This document shows, piece after piece, positions 53,713 to 62,957 of a stretch of DNA of 64,000 bases. A model generated the notes under the pieces. The model saw nothing but the letters and a program-made list of their open reading frames with translations, ran no database searches and was not told where the DNA came from. A program made the translations under genes and the position numbers. The stretch covers positions 37,308-101,307 of the forward strand of contig SHVK01000003.1 of assembly GCA_009694285.1 (NCBI GenBank). Direction: 5' to 3'. Numbering within the stretch: the first letter of the stretch is position 1; each line of letters starts with the position of its first letter. This DNA is from Candidatus Nanopelagicaceae bacterium. Its GTDB lineage: Bacteria > Actinomycetota > Actinomycetes > Nanopelagicales > Nanopelagicaceae.

Positions 53713-54573
53713 CTACTCACCCGGAAGTGAGCGGACTCCAGTCCTGGTCAGCGCCTGGGCCCGTTCCAATAAGCCGGCCCCAGTCGGATAATCCACCCCG
53801 ATCAAGGTCAATCCTCGAGCCGGGGCAGATAGCGACCGGCCCACCCGATCTCCGCCATTTAATAGATCGCCCAGCCAGCCGATCTCGGCATGACCCGCGC
53901 CGACGATGCTGGCCGCTCCAACCAATGAGCGCACCATCGCATGGCAAAAAGCATCGGCACTAACCAACGCTTGGGCAAAACCATTGCTGTCGCGGCTCCA
54001 CTCAAATTTTTCCAAAGTTCTAATTGATGTAGCGCCCTCACGTTTCCGGCAAAAGGCCGCAAAATCATGAGTTCCAATTAATGGCACAACTGCTGCATTC
54101 ATTAAATCAATATTTAAATTTTGTTGCCACGGTGCAACATCAGCACGAGCCAATGGTGGAATTACTTTGAAACCATCTGCAAATCGATAGCGATAATTTC
54201 GCCGAAGTGCCGAATAGCGGGCATGAAACCCATATGGTGCATCATCCAATGAATTTAGGCGGACTTCATCAGGTAACAGACGATTAGCGATTTGCATCAG
54301 TGAAATTAAGTTCCAGCGGTCTCTATCTAATTGCGCGATATCAAAATGGAAAACTTGACCAGTTGCGTGTACGCCAGCATCAGTTCGACCAGCCACCATT
54401 GTGTTAACCGGAATTGCCATCAAGCGACTTAATAAATCTTCGACCACACTTTGAATAGTCCGTCTATCTGGCTGTAAATTCCAACCTGAAAAATATGAAC
54501 CATCATAAGAAAGTTCGCACCTAATACGAGTAAACCCACCCTCTGGAAGTAATTCAGGGGCGGGCGAACTCAT
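53713..54573 (-). CDS. truA: tRNA pseudouridine(38-40) synthase TruA
   Basis: 286 residues. The catalytic Asp is in AGRTDAGVHATGQV (Asp about 64), with YDGSYFSGWNLQ at the N-terminus and FCHAMVRSLVGA near residue 218. It modifies the anticodon arm of several tRNAs. It follows rplQ by 22 bp, closing the alpha operon as in other Actinobacteria. Confidence 0.96.
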   Translation of the reverse strand: MSSPAPELLPEGGFTRIRCELSYDGSYFSGWNLQPDRRTIQSVVEDLLSRLMAIPVNTMVAGRTDAGVHATGQVFHFDIAQLDRDRWNLISLMQIANRLLPDEVRLNSLDDAPYGFHARYSALRRNYRYRFADGFKVIPPLARADVAPWQQNLNIDLMNAAVVPLIGTHDFAAFCRKREGATSIRTLEKFEWSRDSNGFAQALVSADAFCHAMVRSLVGAASIVGAGHAEIGWLGDLLNGGDRVGRSLSAPARGLTLIGVDYPTGAGLLERAQALTRTGVRSLPGE

Positions 54574-54595
54574 AATTATTTTAAGTTGCTAAAAA

Positions 54596-55297
54596 TTACT
54601 TAGCACTCTTCTTTGCCGGGGCTTTTTTAGCAGCAGCTTTTTTGGCTGGGGCTTTTTTAGCAGCAGCTTTTTTGGCTGGGGCTTTTTTAGCCACAGTTTT
54701 TTTGGCTGGGGCTTTTTTAGCCACAGTTTTTTTGGCGGTTGCCTTCTTAGGGGCAGCGCTCTCAATTTCAATCTCACTTACTGCAGCTGAAAGACGGTTA
54801 GCAATTCGCTCTGAAATCTTCTTCGCATTTGAATCACGATCTGCAACGCGCGCAGCAGATGCTTTTTTAGCATCATCACGCTTTGCGGCAGATTTAGCAA
54901 TTGCATCTGCTTGTGAAACAACTGCACGTTTTGCAGGAGTTCCTTCAGTAAGAATTTCAATTATCGCCATTGAAGAGTTATCGCCTTTGCGAACTCCAAC
55001 TTTGGTGATGCGGGTGTATCCACCATCGCGTTGCGCAAAACGAGGACCGATTTCAGTAAATAAGTGGTGCACAACGCTCTTATCGCTGATTACTGCCATC
55101 ACTCGTCGGCGAGCTGGAAGATCACCTTTTTTAGCGGCACTGATCAACTTCTCAGCAACTGGACGCAAGCGTTTTGCTTTTGTCACAGTTGTGCGAATGC
55201 GACCATGTTGGATTAATTGGGCGGCAAGAGTTCCTAGTAAGAGGCGCTCATGGGCTGGTCCACTACCGAGGCGTGGTCCCTTTGCTGGCTTTGGCAT
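54596..55297 (-). CDS. rplQ: 50S ribosomal protein L17 with Lys/Ala-repeat tail
   Basis: 233 residues, about twice the core length. Residues 1 to about 118 are L17: [41 protein letters not shown], and GYTRI near the end of the core. A charged linker follows (about 120-180), then a tail of AKK, APAKK and TVAKK units (about 180-233), like histone H1-type or HU-tail sequences. Actinobacterial L17 often has some extension, but this one is long and encoded by exact 30 bp DNA repeats. It may bind rRNA or DNA; this is inference. Confidence 0.95.
   Translation of the reverse strand: MPKPAKGPRLGSGPAHERLLLGTLAAQLIQHGRIRTTVTKAKRLRPVAEKLISAAKKGDLPARRRVMAVISDKSVVHHLFTEIGPRFAQRDGGYTRITKVGVRKGDNSSMAIIEILTEGTPAKRAVVSQADAIAKSAAKRDDAKKASAARVADRDSNAKKISERIANRLSAAVSEIEIESAAPKKATAKKTVAKKAPAKKTVAKKAPAKKAAAKKAPAKKAAAKKAPAKKSAK
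54621..54740. repeat. Four tandem 30 bp repeats inside rplQ
   Basis: Units are 54621-54650, 54651-54680, 54681-54710 and 54711-54740. Units 1 and 2 are identical. Units 3 and 4 share a CCACAGTTT variant and differ only at the last few bases. Each encodes a ten-residue Lys/Ala/Pro block. The pattern suggests recent unit duplication and possible length variation between strains. Confidence 0.93.
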
Positions 55298-55318
55298 TTT
55301 GGCTCAGATCTCCTCTAA

Positions 55319-56419
55319 CTACTCTTGTGTTTCTGAATTTTGTGAAGCTGAATCAGCTGAATGAGCTGGGCTGATTGGATCAACCGCACGAATCGGAGTT
55401 ACTGGGGGAACAACGTAAAACTCTTCATCCTCATCATCACCATTGTCGTGATAACCAGGTGATTGAGTTGGATCAAAACCAATTGGGCTGTCCTTGAGTT
55501 GAAGACCCATTCCAACAAGTTTGAGTTTAACTTCGTCAATAGATTTTGAACCGAAGTTACGGATATCCAAAAGATCTGCTTCGCTGCGAGATACAAGTTC
55601 ACCAACGCTATGGATTCCTTCACGCTTTAAACAGTTGTATGAGCGAACTGTTAGATCTAGATCTTCGATTGGAAGAGCAAGATCTGCAGCAAGTGCTGCA
55701 TCAGTGATAGATGGTCCGATTTCAATTCCTTCTGCACCAAGATTCAACTCGCGAGCTAAACCAAATAGTTCAACAAGTGTCTTTCCGGCAGATGCCATTG
55801 CATCACGTGGTTCCATGGAGCGCTTGGTTTCAACATCAAGAACTAAACGGTCAAAGTCAGTGCGCTGTTCAACACGTGTTGCTTCAACTTTATAAGTAAC
55901 TTTTAGAACCGGTGAATAGATTGAGTCAATTGGAATACGTCCGATCTCTTGACCAGCTTGCTTATTTTGAACCGCTGTTACGTAACCACGGCCGCGCTCA
56001 ACAGTTAGCTCGATTTCAACTTTTGCTTTTGCATTAAGAGTTGCAATGTGAATTTCCGGGTTATGAACTTCAACTCCAGCTGGGACAGCGATGTCAGCAC
56101 CAGTTAATACACCTTCGCCACTTTTGCGAATGTACATAACAACAGGCTCATCACTATCTGATGAAAGTACTAAACCTTTAATGTTTAGAACGATCTCTGT
56201 TAAATCTTCCTTAACTCCTTCAAGAGTGGTGAACTCATGAAGTGCGCCTTCAACTCGTGCACTTGTTACAGCAGCACCGGGAATCGATGAGAGCAAGGTG
56301 CGACGTAAAGAGTTTCCCAGGGTGTAACCAAAACCTGGCTCTAATGGTTCAATGATGAAGCGAGAGCGATATTCACTCACAACTTCTTCGGACAAGATGG
56401 GACGTTGCGCGATAAGCAC
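55319..56419 (-). CDS. rpoA: RNA polymerase alpha subunit
   Basis: 366 residues, GTG start with GGAGG upstream. N-terminal dimerisation domain ([28 protein letters not shown]) and C-terminal helix-hairpin domain (about 250-315; [29 protein letters not shown]) joined by a linker. An acidic tail (GDDEDEE near 335, then a Ser/Glu-rich end) extends beyond the usual ~330 residues. Preceded by two hairpins in the gap after rpsD. Confidence 0.98.
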   Translation of the reverse strand: MLIAQRPILSEEVVSEYRSRFIIEPLEPGFGYTLGNSLRRTLLSSIPGAAVTSARVEGALHEFTTLEGVKEDLTEIVLNIKGLVLSSDSDEPVVMYIRKSGEGVLTGADIAVPAGVEVHNPEIHIATLNAKAKVEIELTVERGRGYVTAVQNKQAGQEIGRIPIDSIYSPVLKVTYKVEATRVEQRTDFDRLVLDVETKRSMEPRDAMASAGKTLVELFGLARELNLGAEGIEIGPSITDAALAADLALPIEDLDLTVRSYNCLKREGIHSVGELVSRSEADLLDIRNFGSKSIDEVKLKLVGMGLQLKDSPIGFDPTQSPGYHDNGDDEDEEFYVVPPVTPIRAVDPISPAHSADSASQNSETQE

Positions 56420-56440
56420 TAGATATCCTCCATAACTCGT

Positions 56441-56515
56441 GGAGATCCACTATTTGATCTCCAACTTTTTGAACTTTACTAACTGCACGAACTTCCCTCG
56501 GGGCGAGAAGTTCGT
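56441..56515 (-). promoter_or_regulatory. Two hairpins in the rpsD-rpoA spacer
   Basis: Two perfect inverted repeats occupy the 116 bp gap. ACGAACTTC (56487-56495) pairs with GAAGTTCGT (56507-56515), 9 bp. GGAGATC (56441-56447) pairs with GATCTCC (56456-56462), 7 bp with an 8 nt loop. Neither has a T-run, so termination is unlikely. mRNA processing or S4-type autoregulation of rpoA is a possibility. Confidence 0.55.
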
Positions 56516-56535
56516 TTACTGCTTGCTACTGCTTA

Positions 56536-57162
56536 CTACTTAGAATAAAACTCAACAATTAACTGCTCTTGAATTTGAGTATCAATCACAGCGCGCTCTG
56601 GAAGTGCGTGAACTAGAATTCGCAACTTTGAGCCAACAACTTCCATCCAAGCTGGAACTGAACGATCTCCTAATTCCGCACTTGCGATGATGAATGGAGT
56701 TAGATCATGTGATCCTGGATGAACATCGATGATGGTGTTTGCAGTTACGCGGTATGAAGGAATATTTACTTTCTCACCGTTAACTAAGAAGTGACCGTGA
56801 CGCACCAATTGGCGGGCCATGTCGCGACTCTTTGCAAAACCGGCACGGAAAACTACGTTGTCTAAACGAGTTTCCAAGATGCGAAGTAGGTTTTCACCAG
56901 TACGTCCTTGACGACGGTTTGCCTCTTCGTAGTATCCACGGAACTGCTTTTCTAGAATTCCATAAATACGTGCACACTTTTGCTTCTCACGCATCTGCAA
57001 TAAGTACTCACTGTCTTTGGTACGACCGCGACCGTGCTGCCCTGGTGGGTAAGGACGTGATTCGATCGGACACTTTGGTCCATCGCACTTAGAGCCCTTA
57101 AGGAAGAGCTTTACTTTCTCGCGACGACAACGCTTGCAATCTGCTCCGGTATAACGAGCCAT
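56536..57162 (-). CDS. rpsD: 30S ribosomal protein S4, zinc-ribbon (C+) form
   Basis: 208 residues from ATG 57160-57162, preceded by GGGGAGGAG; a longer frame to 57207 runs into rpsK. The N-terminus has four Cys (ADCKRCRREK, then SKCDGPKC), the zinc-binding form known from Thermus and others. Many Actinobacteria carry the Cys-free form. RPYPPGQHGRGR and the S4 RNA-binding domain (LDNVVFRAGFAKSRDMARQL) are standard. It is a primary 16S binder and possible operon autoregulator. Confidence 0.97.
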   Translation of the reverse strand: MARYTGADCKRCRREKVKLFLKGSKCDGPKCPIESRPYPPGQHGRGRTKDSEYLLQMREKQKCARIYGILEKQFRGYYEEANRRQGRTGENLLRILETRLDNVVFRAGFAKSRDMARQLVRHGHFLVNGEKVNIPSYRVTANTIIDVHPGSHDLTPFIIASAELGDRSVPAWMEVVGSKLRILVHALPERAVIDTQIQEQLIVEFYSK

Positions 57163-57176
57163 ATCTCTCTCCTCCC

Positions 57177-57587
57177 CTAAACCCGGCGACGCTTTGGTGG
57201 ACGGCAACCATTATGTGGAGCTGGAGTCATATCTGCGATAGCTCCAACTTCTAATCCGGCAGCCTGTAATGAACGAATTGCTGTTTCGCGACCAGATCCT
57301 GGTCCCTTAACAAATACATCTACTTTGCGAACACCATGTTCTTGCGCCCGACGTGCAGCAGCTTCAGCAGCAAGTTGTGCAGCAAATGGTGTTGATTTAC
57401 GTGATCCTTTGTAACCAACTTGGCCAGCTGAAGACCATGCAATAACTGCACCACTTGGATCGGTGATTGAAACAATGGTGTTATTGAAGGTGCTCTTGAT
57501 ATGAGCTTGACCTACAGCAACATTTTTCTTTTCTTTCTTGCGAAGTTTTACTTTGCCTTTACCGGCAGCAGCAGGTTTAGCAGCCAT
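57177..57587 (-). CDS. rpsK: 30S ribosomal protein S11
   Basis: 136 residues. A basic N-terminal stretch precedes the core ([40 protein letters not shown]). The C-terminus is [15 protein letters not shown]. It forms part of the 30S platform. Its start overlaps the rpsM stop by one base. Confidence 0.98.
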   Translation of the reverse strand: MAAKPAAAGKGKVKLRKKEKKNVAVGQAHIKSTFNNTIVSITDPSGAVIAWSSAGQVGYKGSRKSTPFAAQLAAEAAARRAQEHGVRKVDVFVKGPGSGRETAIRSLQAAGLEVGAIADMTPAPHNGCRPPKRRRV

Positions 57588-57964
57588 TACTTGGTCACCT
57601 TTTTCTTACCAGCGATAGCAACGCGTGGACCCTTGCGAGTACGTGCGTTGGTGTGGGTACGTTGCCCGCGCACCGGCAAACCTCTGCGGTGACGAATTCC
57701 TTGGTAGCACTGAATCTCAACTTTGCGTCGGATATCAGCTGCAATCTCACGACGGAGATCACCTTCGATTTTGAAGTTTCCTTCAATGTAATCGCGCAAC
57801 TTAACCAGATCGCTCTCAGGCAAATCTTTTACGCGAACATCTGGGTTGATTCCAGTAGCCGTTAACATCTCTTGTGAACGGGTACGGCCAACACCGAAGA
57901 TATATGTAAGTGCAATCTCAACGCGCTTTTCACGCGGAAGATCAACACCAACTAAACGTGCCAT
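57587..57964 (-). CDS. rpsM: 30S ribosomal protein S13
   Basis: 125 residues. [20 protein letters not shown], the helix-hairpin [14 protein letters not shown], and [20 protein letters not shown] are conserved. The basic tail ends in AGKKKVTK. It bridges to the 50S and contacts P-site tRNA. Preceded by a 112 bp spacer with a hairpin and a GAAGG ribosome site. Confidence 0.98.
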   Translation of the reverse strand: MARLVGVDLPREKRVEIALTYIFGVGRTRSQEMLTATGINPDVRVKDLPESDLVKLRDYIEGNFKIEGDLRREIAADIRRKVEIQCYQGIRHRRGLPVRGQRTHTNARTRKGPRVAIAGKKKVTK

Positions 57965-57982
57965 CAGTGGCCCTTCGTTAAA

Positions 57983-58017
57983 CCAGAGGTCCTATGCGAC
58001 ACGACCTTAGCCTCTGG
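57983..58017 (-). promoter_or_regulatory. Hairpin in rpmJ-rpsM spacer
   Basis: CCAGAGG (57983-57989) pairs with CCTCTGG (58011-58017), and an inner GGTC/GACC can pair as an alternative fold. It lies 19 bp upstream of the rpsM start. Role unknown; a translational control element or a processing site would fit. Confidence 0.4.
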
Positions 58018-58076
58018 ACCAAGGGGACTGATTTCTCAGTTGTGTTACATGTTAACTATTAAGTTATTTTAAAAAA

Positions 58077-58190
58077 TTATCCTTGCCGTTGTTTGTGACG
58101 GAGGTTCTCGCAGATCACCATGACGCGACCGTGACGACGAATTACTTTGCACTTGTCACAAATCTTCTTAACGCTTGGTTTGACCTTCAT
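58077..58190 (-). CDS. rpmJ: 50S ribosomal protein L36 (zinc form)
   Basis: 37 residues, [20 protein letters not shown] at the start. Three Cys and one His (Cys11, Cys14, Cys27, His32) form the zinc site, so this is the zinc-binding C+ paralogue. It was found by translating the infA-rpmM gap region directly between infA and rpsM. Expected position between infA and rpsM. Confidence 0.97.
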   Translation of the reverse strand: MKVKPSVKKICDKCKVIRRHGRVMVICENLRHKQRQG

Positions 58191-58235
58191 GTTCCCCCCT
58201 CTTTCCTGATATTTCTTTTTCTTGCTTTATGACTA

Positions 58236-58457
58236 TTACTTGTATCGATAAACGATGCGACCTCGGTTGAGGTCATACGGACTTAACTCCACAATCACAC
58301 GATCTTCCGGCAAAATGCGAATGTAGTTCTGTCGCATCTTTCCGCTGATGTGTGCGAGGACTTTATGTCCGTTGGTGAGATCAACTCGAAACATGGCATT
58401 GGGCAAAGCCTCAGCTACGGTGCCTTCTATTTCGATGGCGCCATCTTTCTTTGACAA
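58236..58457 (-). CDS. infA: Translation initiation factor IF-1
   Basis: 73 residues, TTG start at 58455-58457. OB-fold protein with [38 protein letters not shown] and [15 protein letters not shown]. It binds the ribosomal A site during initiation. It follows a 135 bp gap after map and may start its own transcript with rpmJ. Confidence 0.97.
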   Translation of the reverse strand: MSKKDGAIEIEGTVAEALPNAMFRVDLTNGHKVLAHISGKMRQNYIRILPEDRVIVELSPYDLNRGRIVYRYK

Positions 58458-58497
58458 GCCCTACCTACTCCCAAATTGAACTCAAGACCGAAGGGCA

Positions 58498-58530
58498 ATA
58501 CTAGGTGCAGGGGGTCAATTCAGTGAAATC
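58498..58530 (-). promoter_or_regulatory. Possible infA promoter
   Basis: In the 135 bp map-infA gap a -10-like TAGTAT (58498-58503 on the minus strand) lies 18 bp downstream of a weak TTCACT. The nearby TTGACC is too close (9 bp) to serve as its -35. The call is tentative. The gap also contains CTAATCTGAAA twice in tandem (58555-58576). Confidence 0.3.
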
Positions 58531-58592
58531 GGGGTTAACCCACCAAATCCGAACCTAATCTGAAACTAATCTGAAAGTAAATGGCTGGAAAA

Positions 58593-59405
58593 TTACCCCA
58601 ATAGTGGGGAGATTTCCCGCCCAAAAGGGGCCAATCCAGCCGCCCCTCCATCTTTGGCGGTCAAGACAAAGATCCCACCATCAGGGGTTAGTGCAAATGA
58701 ATGTTCAGTGTGAGCAGCGCGCGACCCATCTTGAGTGACAACAGTCCACTCATCATCCAACGTGCGCACTTTGTGAGATCCGCGCGTGATCATCGGCTCC
58801 ACCGCTAAGGCGATACCTGCAACTAATGTCGGTCCACGTCCGGCTACACCAAAATTTAATAGATGTGGTTCTTGATGCATTTCAGTACCAATTCCATGAC
58901 CACCGTAATCTTGCAAAATTCCATACTTTCCGCTTGCGTTAATACTCTTTTCAATTGCCGCGCTTAGATCAGTTAATTTTCCATCAATTTTCGCAGCCGC
59001 AATTCCAGCCCACATTGACAGTGCACATGCATTTATCATTTTCTGATCTTCAGAACTTATTTCACCAACGCCGACGGATATTGCAGAGTCGCCATGCCAA
59101 CCCTCAACTATCGCTCCGCAATCTATTGAAATTACATCGCCATTTTTTAATGGTTTGTCATTTGGAATTCCATGAACAACTTCATCATTTACTGATGTGC
59201 AAATTGTTGCTGGATAACCGTGATAGCCAAGAAAAGATGGAATCCCACCACCGGCCTTGATGTTTTCTGCAGCGATTTTATCTAAATCTTTTGTGGTAAC
59301 TCCAGGAGCTACTGCATTTTTTATAAGTTCTAAAGTGTCAGCTACAAGCAGGCCGGCGATTCGCATTAATTTAAGTTCTGCTAAAGTTTTTATTTCAATT
59401 GCCAT
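58593..59405 (-). CDS. map: Methionine aminopeptidase, type I
   Basis: 270 residues. It removes the initiator Met. Metal ligands and surrounding motifs are visible: GYHGYPATICTSVNDEVVHGIP with the catalytic His, GDVISIDCGAIVEGWHGDSA, GGHGIGTEMHQEPH and the late EHSFALT. Length is typical. It follows adk by 11 bp in the secY-adk-map-infA order. Confidence 0.97.
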   Translation of the reverse strand: MAIEIKTLAELKLMRIAGLLVADTLELIKNAVAPGVTTKDLDKIAAENIKAGGGIPSFLGYHGYPATICTSVNDEVVHGIPNDKPLKNGDVISIDCGAIVEGWHGDSAISVGVGEISSEDQKMINACALSMWAGIAAAKIDGKLTDLSAAIEKSINASGKYGILQDYGGHGIGTEMHQEPHLLNFGVAGRGPTLVAGIALAVEPMITRGSHKVRTLDDEWTVVTQDGSRAAHTEHSFALTPDGGIFVLTAKDGGAAGLAPFGREISPLLG

Positions 59406-59416
59406 GAAAACCTAAA

Positions 59417-59974
59417 TTATTTTTTAGGAGAGAGCGCTGCGATTGCCCGCTCCGTAATATCTGCAATAGAGCCTGAGGCATTAATTGCAATAAGTAAATT
59501 TTCATTTCGATAAAAATCAATAATTGGAGCAGTCTGATTTTGGTACACTTTTAAACGATGACGAACTACATCTGCATTGTCGTCATCGCGATTGCGACTA
59601 GCAAGTCGCGTGACAATTTCTTCTTCGTCGATTTGCAATTCAAGTACGGAATCTAAAGGCGCATTAATGCGTTTTAGAATTTCCTTTAAAACCGCAGCTT
59701 GTGCAGCGTTGCGTGGAAATCCATCAAGTAGAAATCCATTATCTAAATCAGATTCATTTAATCTGGCTTCCACCATGCTGTTAGTAACTGAATCTGGGAC
59801 GAGATCTCCGCGATCCATATAAGCCTTTGCTTCAATTCCTAGCGCGGTACCGGCAGATAAATTTGCCCGGAAAATATCTCCAGTAGAAATATGTGGAATT
59901 GCATAATAGGCACATAAGAATTCAGCCTGTGTGCCTTTTCCGGCGCCTGGTGGTCCAACTAAAACTAAACGCAT
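59417..59974 (-). CDS. adk: Adenylate kinase
   Basis: 185 residues, the short form without a zinc-binding LID. P-loop GPPGAGKGTQ (7-16), DGFPRN and the short LID SRNRDDDNADVVRHRL are visible. It balances AMP, ADP and ATP. Its start overlaps the secY stop by one base. Confidence 0.97.
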   Translation of the reverse strand: MRLVLVGPPGAGKGTQAEFLCAYYAIPHISTGDIFRANLSAGTALGIEAKAYMDRGDLVPDSVTNSMVEARLNESDLDNGFLLDGFPRNAAQAAVLKEILKRINAPLDSVLELQIDEEEIVTRLASRNRDDDNADVVRHRLKVYQNQTAPIIDFYRNENLLIAINASGSIADITERAIAALSPKK

Positions 59975-61269
59975 TACCGCAGGAAACCTTCATATGAACG
60001 TTGTTGCAATTGGCTTTCAATCTGTTTCGCAGTATCAAGACCTACGCCAACAACGATCAAGATCGCAGTTCCACCAAATGGGAAGTTCTGGGTTGCGCCA
60101 ACTAATGCAAGTGCGATAACCGGAATGATTGCTACCAGAGCTAAGTAGAGCGAGCCAGGTGCGGTAATTCGCGACAATACATATTGCAAATGCTCAACAG
60201 TCGGACGTCCAGCACGGATGCCTGGAATAAATCCGCCATATTTGCGCATATTTTCAGCAACCTCTTCAGGGTTGAAAGTTATTGAAACATAAAAATAAGT
60301 GAAGAAAATAATCATCGCAAAATAAGCAATTACATAAGTCCAGTGGTCACCAGTTACAAAGTTTTGCTGAATCCAAACCGCCCAACCTGCTTGGCTACTT
60401 GAAAGGTTGACTATAAGTGATGGGATATAAAGCAAAGAGGAGGCAAAAATTACCGGAATAACACCAGCTTGGTTGACCTTGATTGGGATGTAAGTACTTG
60501 CGCCACCATAACTACGGCTTCCGACTTGGCGTTTTGCATACTGCACTGGAATACGACGTTGGGATTGCTCAACAAAAACGACCGCTGCCACAATCAAGAC
60601 TCCGACCGCCATTACAACTAAGAATACAAAAAGTCCCTTTTGAAGTTTGATGCTCCAAAGTTGACCTGGAAAACTTGCCGCAATAGATGTGAAGATCAAA
60701 ATTGACATTCCATTACCTACACCGCGATCAGTGATCAATTCACCAAGCCACATGATTACTGAAGTTCCGGCTGTCATTACTACCACCATTGTCAAAATTC
60801 GTGACCATGAGGTATCTGGAATTATCTCTGCAGTACATCCCGAAAAAAGTCTTCCTGGGGTGCGAGCAACTGCAACCAAACCTGATGATTGCAAGATTGC
60901 CAAACCAATTGTTAAGTAACGGGTGTACTGAGTTAATTTTGCAGTTCCAGATTGACCCTCTTTTTTCAACGCTTCGAAACGCGGAATAACTACCGTCAAA
61001 AGTTGCACAATAATTGAGCTGGTGATGTAAGGCATGATTCCAAGTGCGAAGACACTAAGCTGTAACAACGCACCGCCGCTGAAAAGGTTAATTAATCCAA
61101 ACAAGCCACCAGTTTGTACCTGGTTTAAACAGGTTTGCACGTTGGTATATGAAATTCCTGGAGTTGGAATAACTGAACCGAAACGAAACAACGCCATAAT
61201 TGAAAGAGTAAAGAAAATCTTCTTGCGCAGATCCGGCGTTTTAAAGGCCTTTCCAAATGCAGCGATCAT
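59974..61269 (-). CDS. secY: Preprotein translocase subunit SecY
   Basis: 431 residues with ten hydrophobic segments. N-terminal DLRKKIFFTLSIMALFRFGS, the plug region SGGALLQLSVFALGIMPYI and GNGMSILIF are hallmarks, and the cytosolic loop RIPVQYAKRQVG follows. It forms the Sec channel with SecE and SecG. Upstream of adk and 55 bp after rplO. Confidence 0.98.
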   Translation of the reverse strand: MIAAFGKAFKTPDLRKKIFFTLSIMALFRFGSVIPTPGISYTNVQTCLNQVQTGGLFGLINLFSGGALLQLSVFALGIMPYITSSIIVQLLTVVIPRFEALKKEGQSGTAKLTQYTRYLTIGLAILQSSGLVAVARTPGRLFSGCTAEIIPDTSWSRILTMVVVMTAGTSVIMWLGELITDRGVGNGMSILIFTSIAASFPGQLWSIKLQKGLFVFLVVMAVGVLIVAAVVFVEQSQRRIPVQYAKRQVGSRSYGGASTYIPIKVNQAGVIPVIFASSLLYIPSLIVNLSSSQAGWAVWIQQNFVTGDHWTYVIAYFAMIIFFTYFYVSITFNPEEVAENMRKYGGFIPGIRAGRPTVEHLQYVLSRITAPGSLYLALVAIIPVIALALVGATQNFPFGGTAILIVVGVGLDTAKQIESQLQQRSYEGFLR

Positions 61270-61324
61270 TCTTTACTCCTTTTTTAGCGTCTTAACCCTT
61301 AGGAAAACCTTCTTTAGAGTTTAG

Positions 61325-61771
61325 CTACTTTAGTAGTTTAGTAATTTTGCCACCAGCAGCTTTAATTTTCTCTTCAGCTGTAGCAGAAAATCCTTGTACT
61401 GCAATTGTGATTGCAACAGCGATTTCGCCATTTCCAAGAACTTTGACTGGGAGTCCTTTGCGGACTGCGCCATATTCAATGAGTTGGGCAACAGTTACGG
61501 TGCCACCTTTTGGAAATAGTTCATTCAAAGTTGCCACATTAACTGCTTGGTACTCCACCCGCTCTGGATTTTTAAATCCCTTGAGTTTTGGAAGACGCAT
61601 ATGTAGCGGCATTTGACCGCCTTCAAAACCGATGCGCACAGTGTTACGCGCATGCGTACCTTTCCCACCTCGACCAGAAGTTTTACCTTTTGAAGCTTCT
61701 CCGCGACCTTTACGAACGCGATCTTTCTTGGCTCCTGGGGCAGGACGTAGATGGTGCATTTTAAGAGTCAT
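61325..61771 (-). CDS. rplO: 50S ribosomal protein L15
   Basis: 148 residues. [28 protein letters not shown] N-terminus (basic, Gly-rich), [19 protein letters not shown] and the C-terminal [17 protein letters not shown] are conserved. Directly follows rpmD with no gap. Confidence 0.98.
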   Translation of the reverse strand: MTLKMHHLRPAPGAKKDRVRKGRGEASKGKTSGRGGKGTHARNTVRIGFEGGQMPLHMRLPKLKGFKNPERVEYQAVNVATLNELFPKGGTVTVAQLIEYGAVRKGLPVKVLGNGEIAVAITIAVQGFSATAEEKIKAAGGKITKLLK

Positions 61772-61954
61772 TTATTCGACCTCCTCGACAAGAATGAGAT
61801 GACGTACAGCTTTAACCATTCCGCGAATCTCTGGACGATCTTCTTTTACGACAACATCACCGATGCGCTTAAGACCGAGTGAGCGAAGGGTCTCGCGATG
61901 TTCTGGTCTTCCGCCGACTTTGGAGCGTAGTTGAGTTACTTTTAAGCGACCCAT
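61772..61954 (-). CDS. rpmD: 50S ribosomal protein L30
   Basis: 60 residues. LKVTQLRSKVGGRPEHRETL and LGLKRIGDVVVKED match the ferredoxin-like L30 fold. It lies between rpsE and rplO in the spc operon, 2 bp after rpsE. Confidence 0.97.
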   Translation of the reverse strand: MGRLKVTQLRSKVGGRPEHRETLRSLGLKRIGDVVVKEDRPEIRGMVKAVRHLILVEEVE

Positions 61955-61956
61955 AT

Positions 61957-62580
61957 TTATGCACCTGCCGATACTGGATGTAGATCTTCGTTCATGGATT
62001 TAAGTAGTCGTGCTGGCGCAACATCTTCTAGCGGAAGACCGCGACGAGCAGCAATTGCACTTGGGTGCTCAAGGCTCTTTAGCGCTGCAACAGTTGCATG
62101 AACAATGTTGATCGCGTTATTTGAACCGAGAGATTTACTAAGTACATCGTGAACTCCAGCGCACTCAAGTACGGCACGAACTGGACCACCAGCGATAACT
62201 CCAGTACCAGGACTTGCTGGCTTTAGGAGTACTACTCCAGCAGCTGCTTCACCTTGAACTGGATGAGGAATAGTTGCTTGGATCATTGGAACTTTGAAGA
62301 ATGCTTTTTTAGCTTCTTCAACTCCCTTGGCAATTGCAGCAGGAACTTCTTTTGCTTTGCCGTAGCCAACACCAACCATGCCTTTGCCATCGCCAACAAC
62401 TACTAGAGCGGTAAAGGAGAAACGACGTCCACCTTTTACAACTTTAGAAACTCGGTTGATAAAGACAACCCGTTCGATGTACTGGCTTTTTTCTGGTCCG
62501 CCACCATCACGACGTTCACGTTTTTCGCGACGTTCGCCTGAAGCAGGTGCACCTGGATTAGTACTTCTTTCAGCAGCCAT
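61957..62580 (-). CDS. rpsE: 30S ribosomal protein S5
   Basis: 207 residues. A Gly/Arg/Glu-rich N-terminal extension (about 35 residues) precedes the core: [40 protein letters not shown] and [16 protein letters not shown]. It stabilises the decoding region. Overlaps the rplR stop by one base. Confidence 0.98.
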   Translation of the reverse strand: MAAERSTNPGAPASGERREKRERRDGGGPEKSQYIERVVFINRVSKVVKGGRRFSFTALVVVGDGKGMVGVGYGKAKEVPAAIAKGVEEAKKAFFKVPMIQATIPHPVQGEAAAGVVLLKPASPGTGVIAGGPVRAVLECAGVHDVLSKSLGSNNAINIVHATVAALKSLEHPSAIAARRGLPLEDVAPARLLKSMNEDLHPVSAGA

Positions 62581-62957
62581 TAGAACTCCAATCCATTCTC
62601 GCGAGCGCCGTCAGCAAGAGCGGCAATTCGACCGGTGTATTTTGCTCCGGCACGATCAAAAACAACAGCAGAAACTCCAGCGCTTTTCGCGCGATCTGCA
62701 AGCAGTTGACCGATTAAACGAGCTTTTCTGGTTTTGTCATCTTTCGAAGTGCGGAAGTTATCTTCCATACTCGAAGCTGATGCCAGAGTGTGTCCCTTGG
62801 TGTCATCGACAATCTGCGCAAATACATGGCGAGATGATCGAGTCACAACAAGACGTGGACGTAGCGCGGTTCCGGAAACTTTTTTACGCACGCGGAAGTG
62901 GCGGCGAGCTTTGGCAACTTGGGCCGATCCTTTACGGACCTTTACTCCGATAGCCAT
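62580..62957 (-). CDS. rplR: 50S ribosomal protein L18
   Basis: 125 residues. [34 protein letters not shown] and the C-terminal [20 protein letters not shown] are typical. It binds 5S rRNA with L5. Overlaps rplF and rpsE by one base each. Confidence 0.98.
   Translation of the reverse strand: MAIGVKVRKGSAQVAKARRHFRVRKKVSGTALRPRLVVTRSSRHVFAQIVDDTKGHTLASASSMEDNFRTSKDDKTRKARLIGQLLADRAKSAGVSAVVFDRAGAKYTGRIAALADGARENGLEF

Noticed and set aside
54642..55364. 240-codon open frame on the plus strand.
   Set aside because: Antisense shadow of rplQ; its Ala/Phe/Leu repeats are the complement of the Lys/Ala repeat tail.
58259..58274. The same 16 bp palindrome (GACCTCGGTTGAGGTC) as in the sugar-ATPase leader at 17202-17217, in reverse complement.
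   Set aside because: Here it encodes the conserved YDLNRGR segment of IF-1, so the match is explained by coding constraint and chance rather than a shared operator.
58555..58576. Two tandem copies of CTAATCTGAAA downstream of map.
   Set aside because: Only two copies of 11 bp, no symmetry and no link to a feature; likely chance or a small slip duplication.
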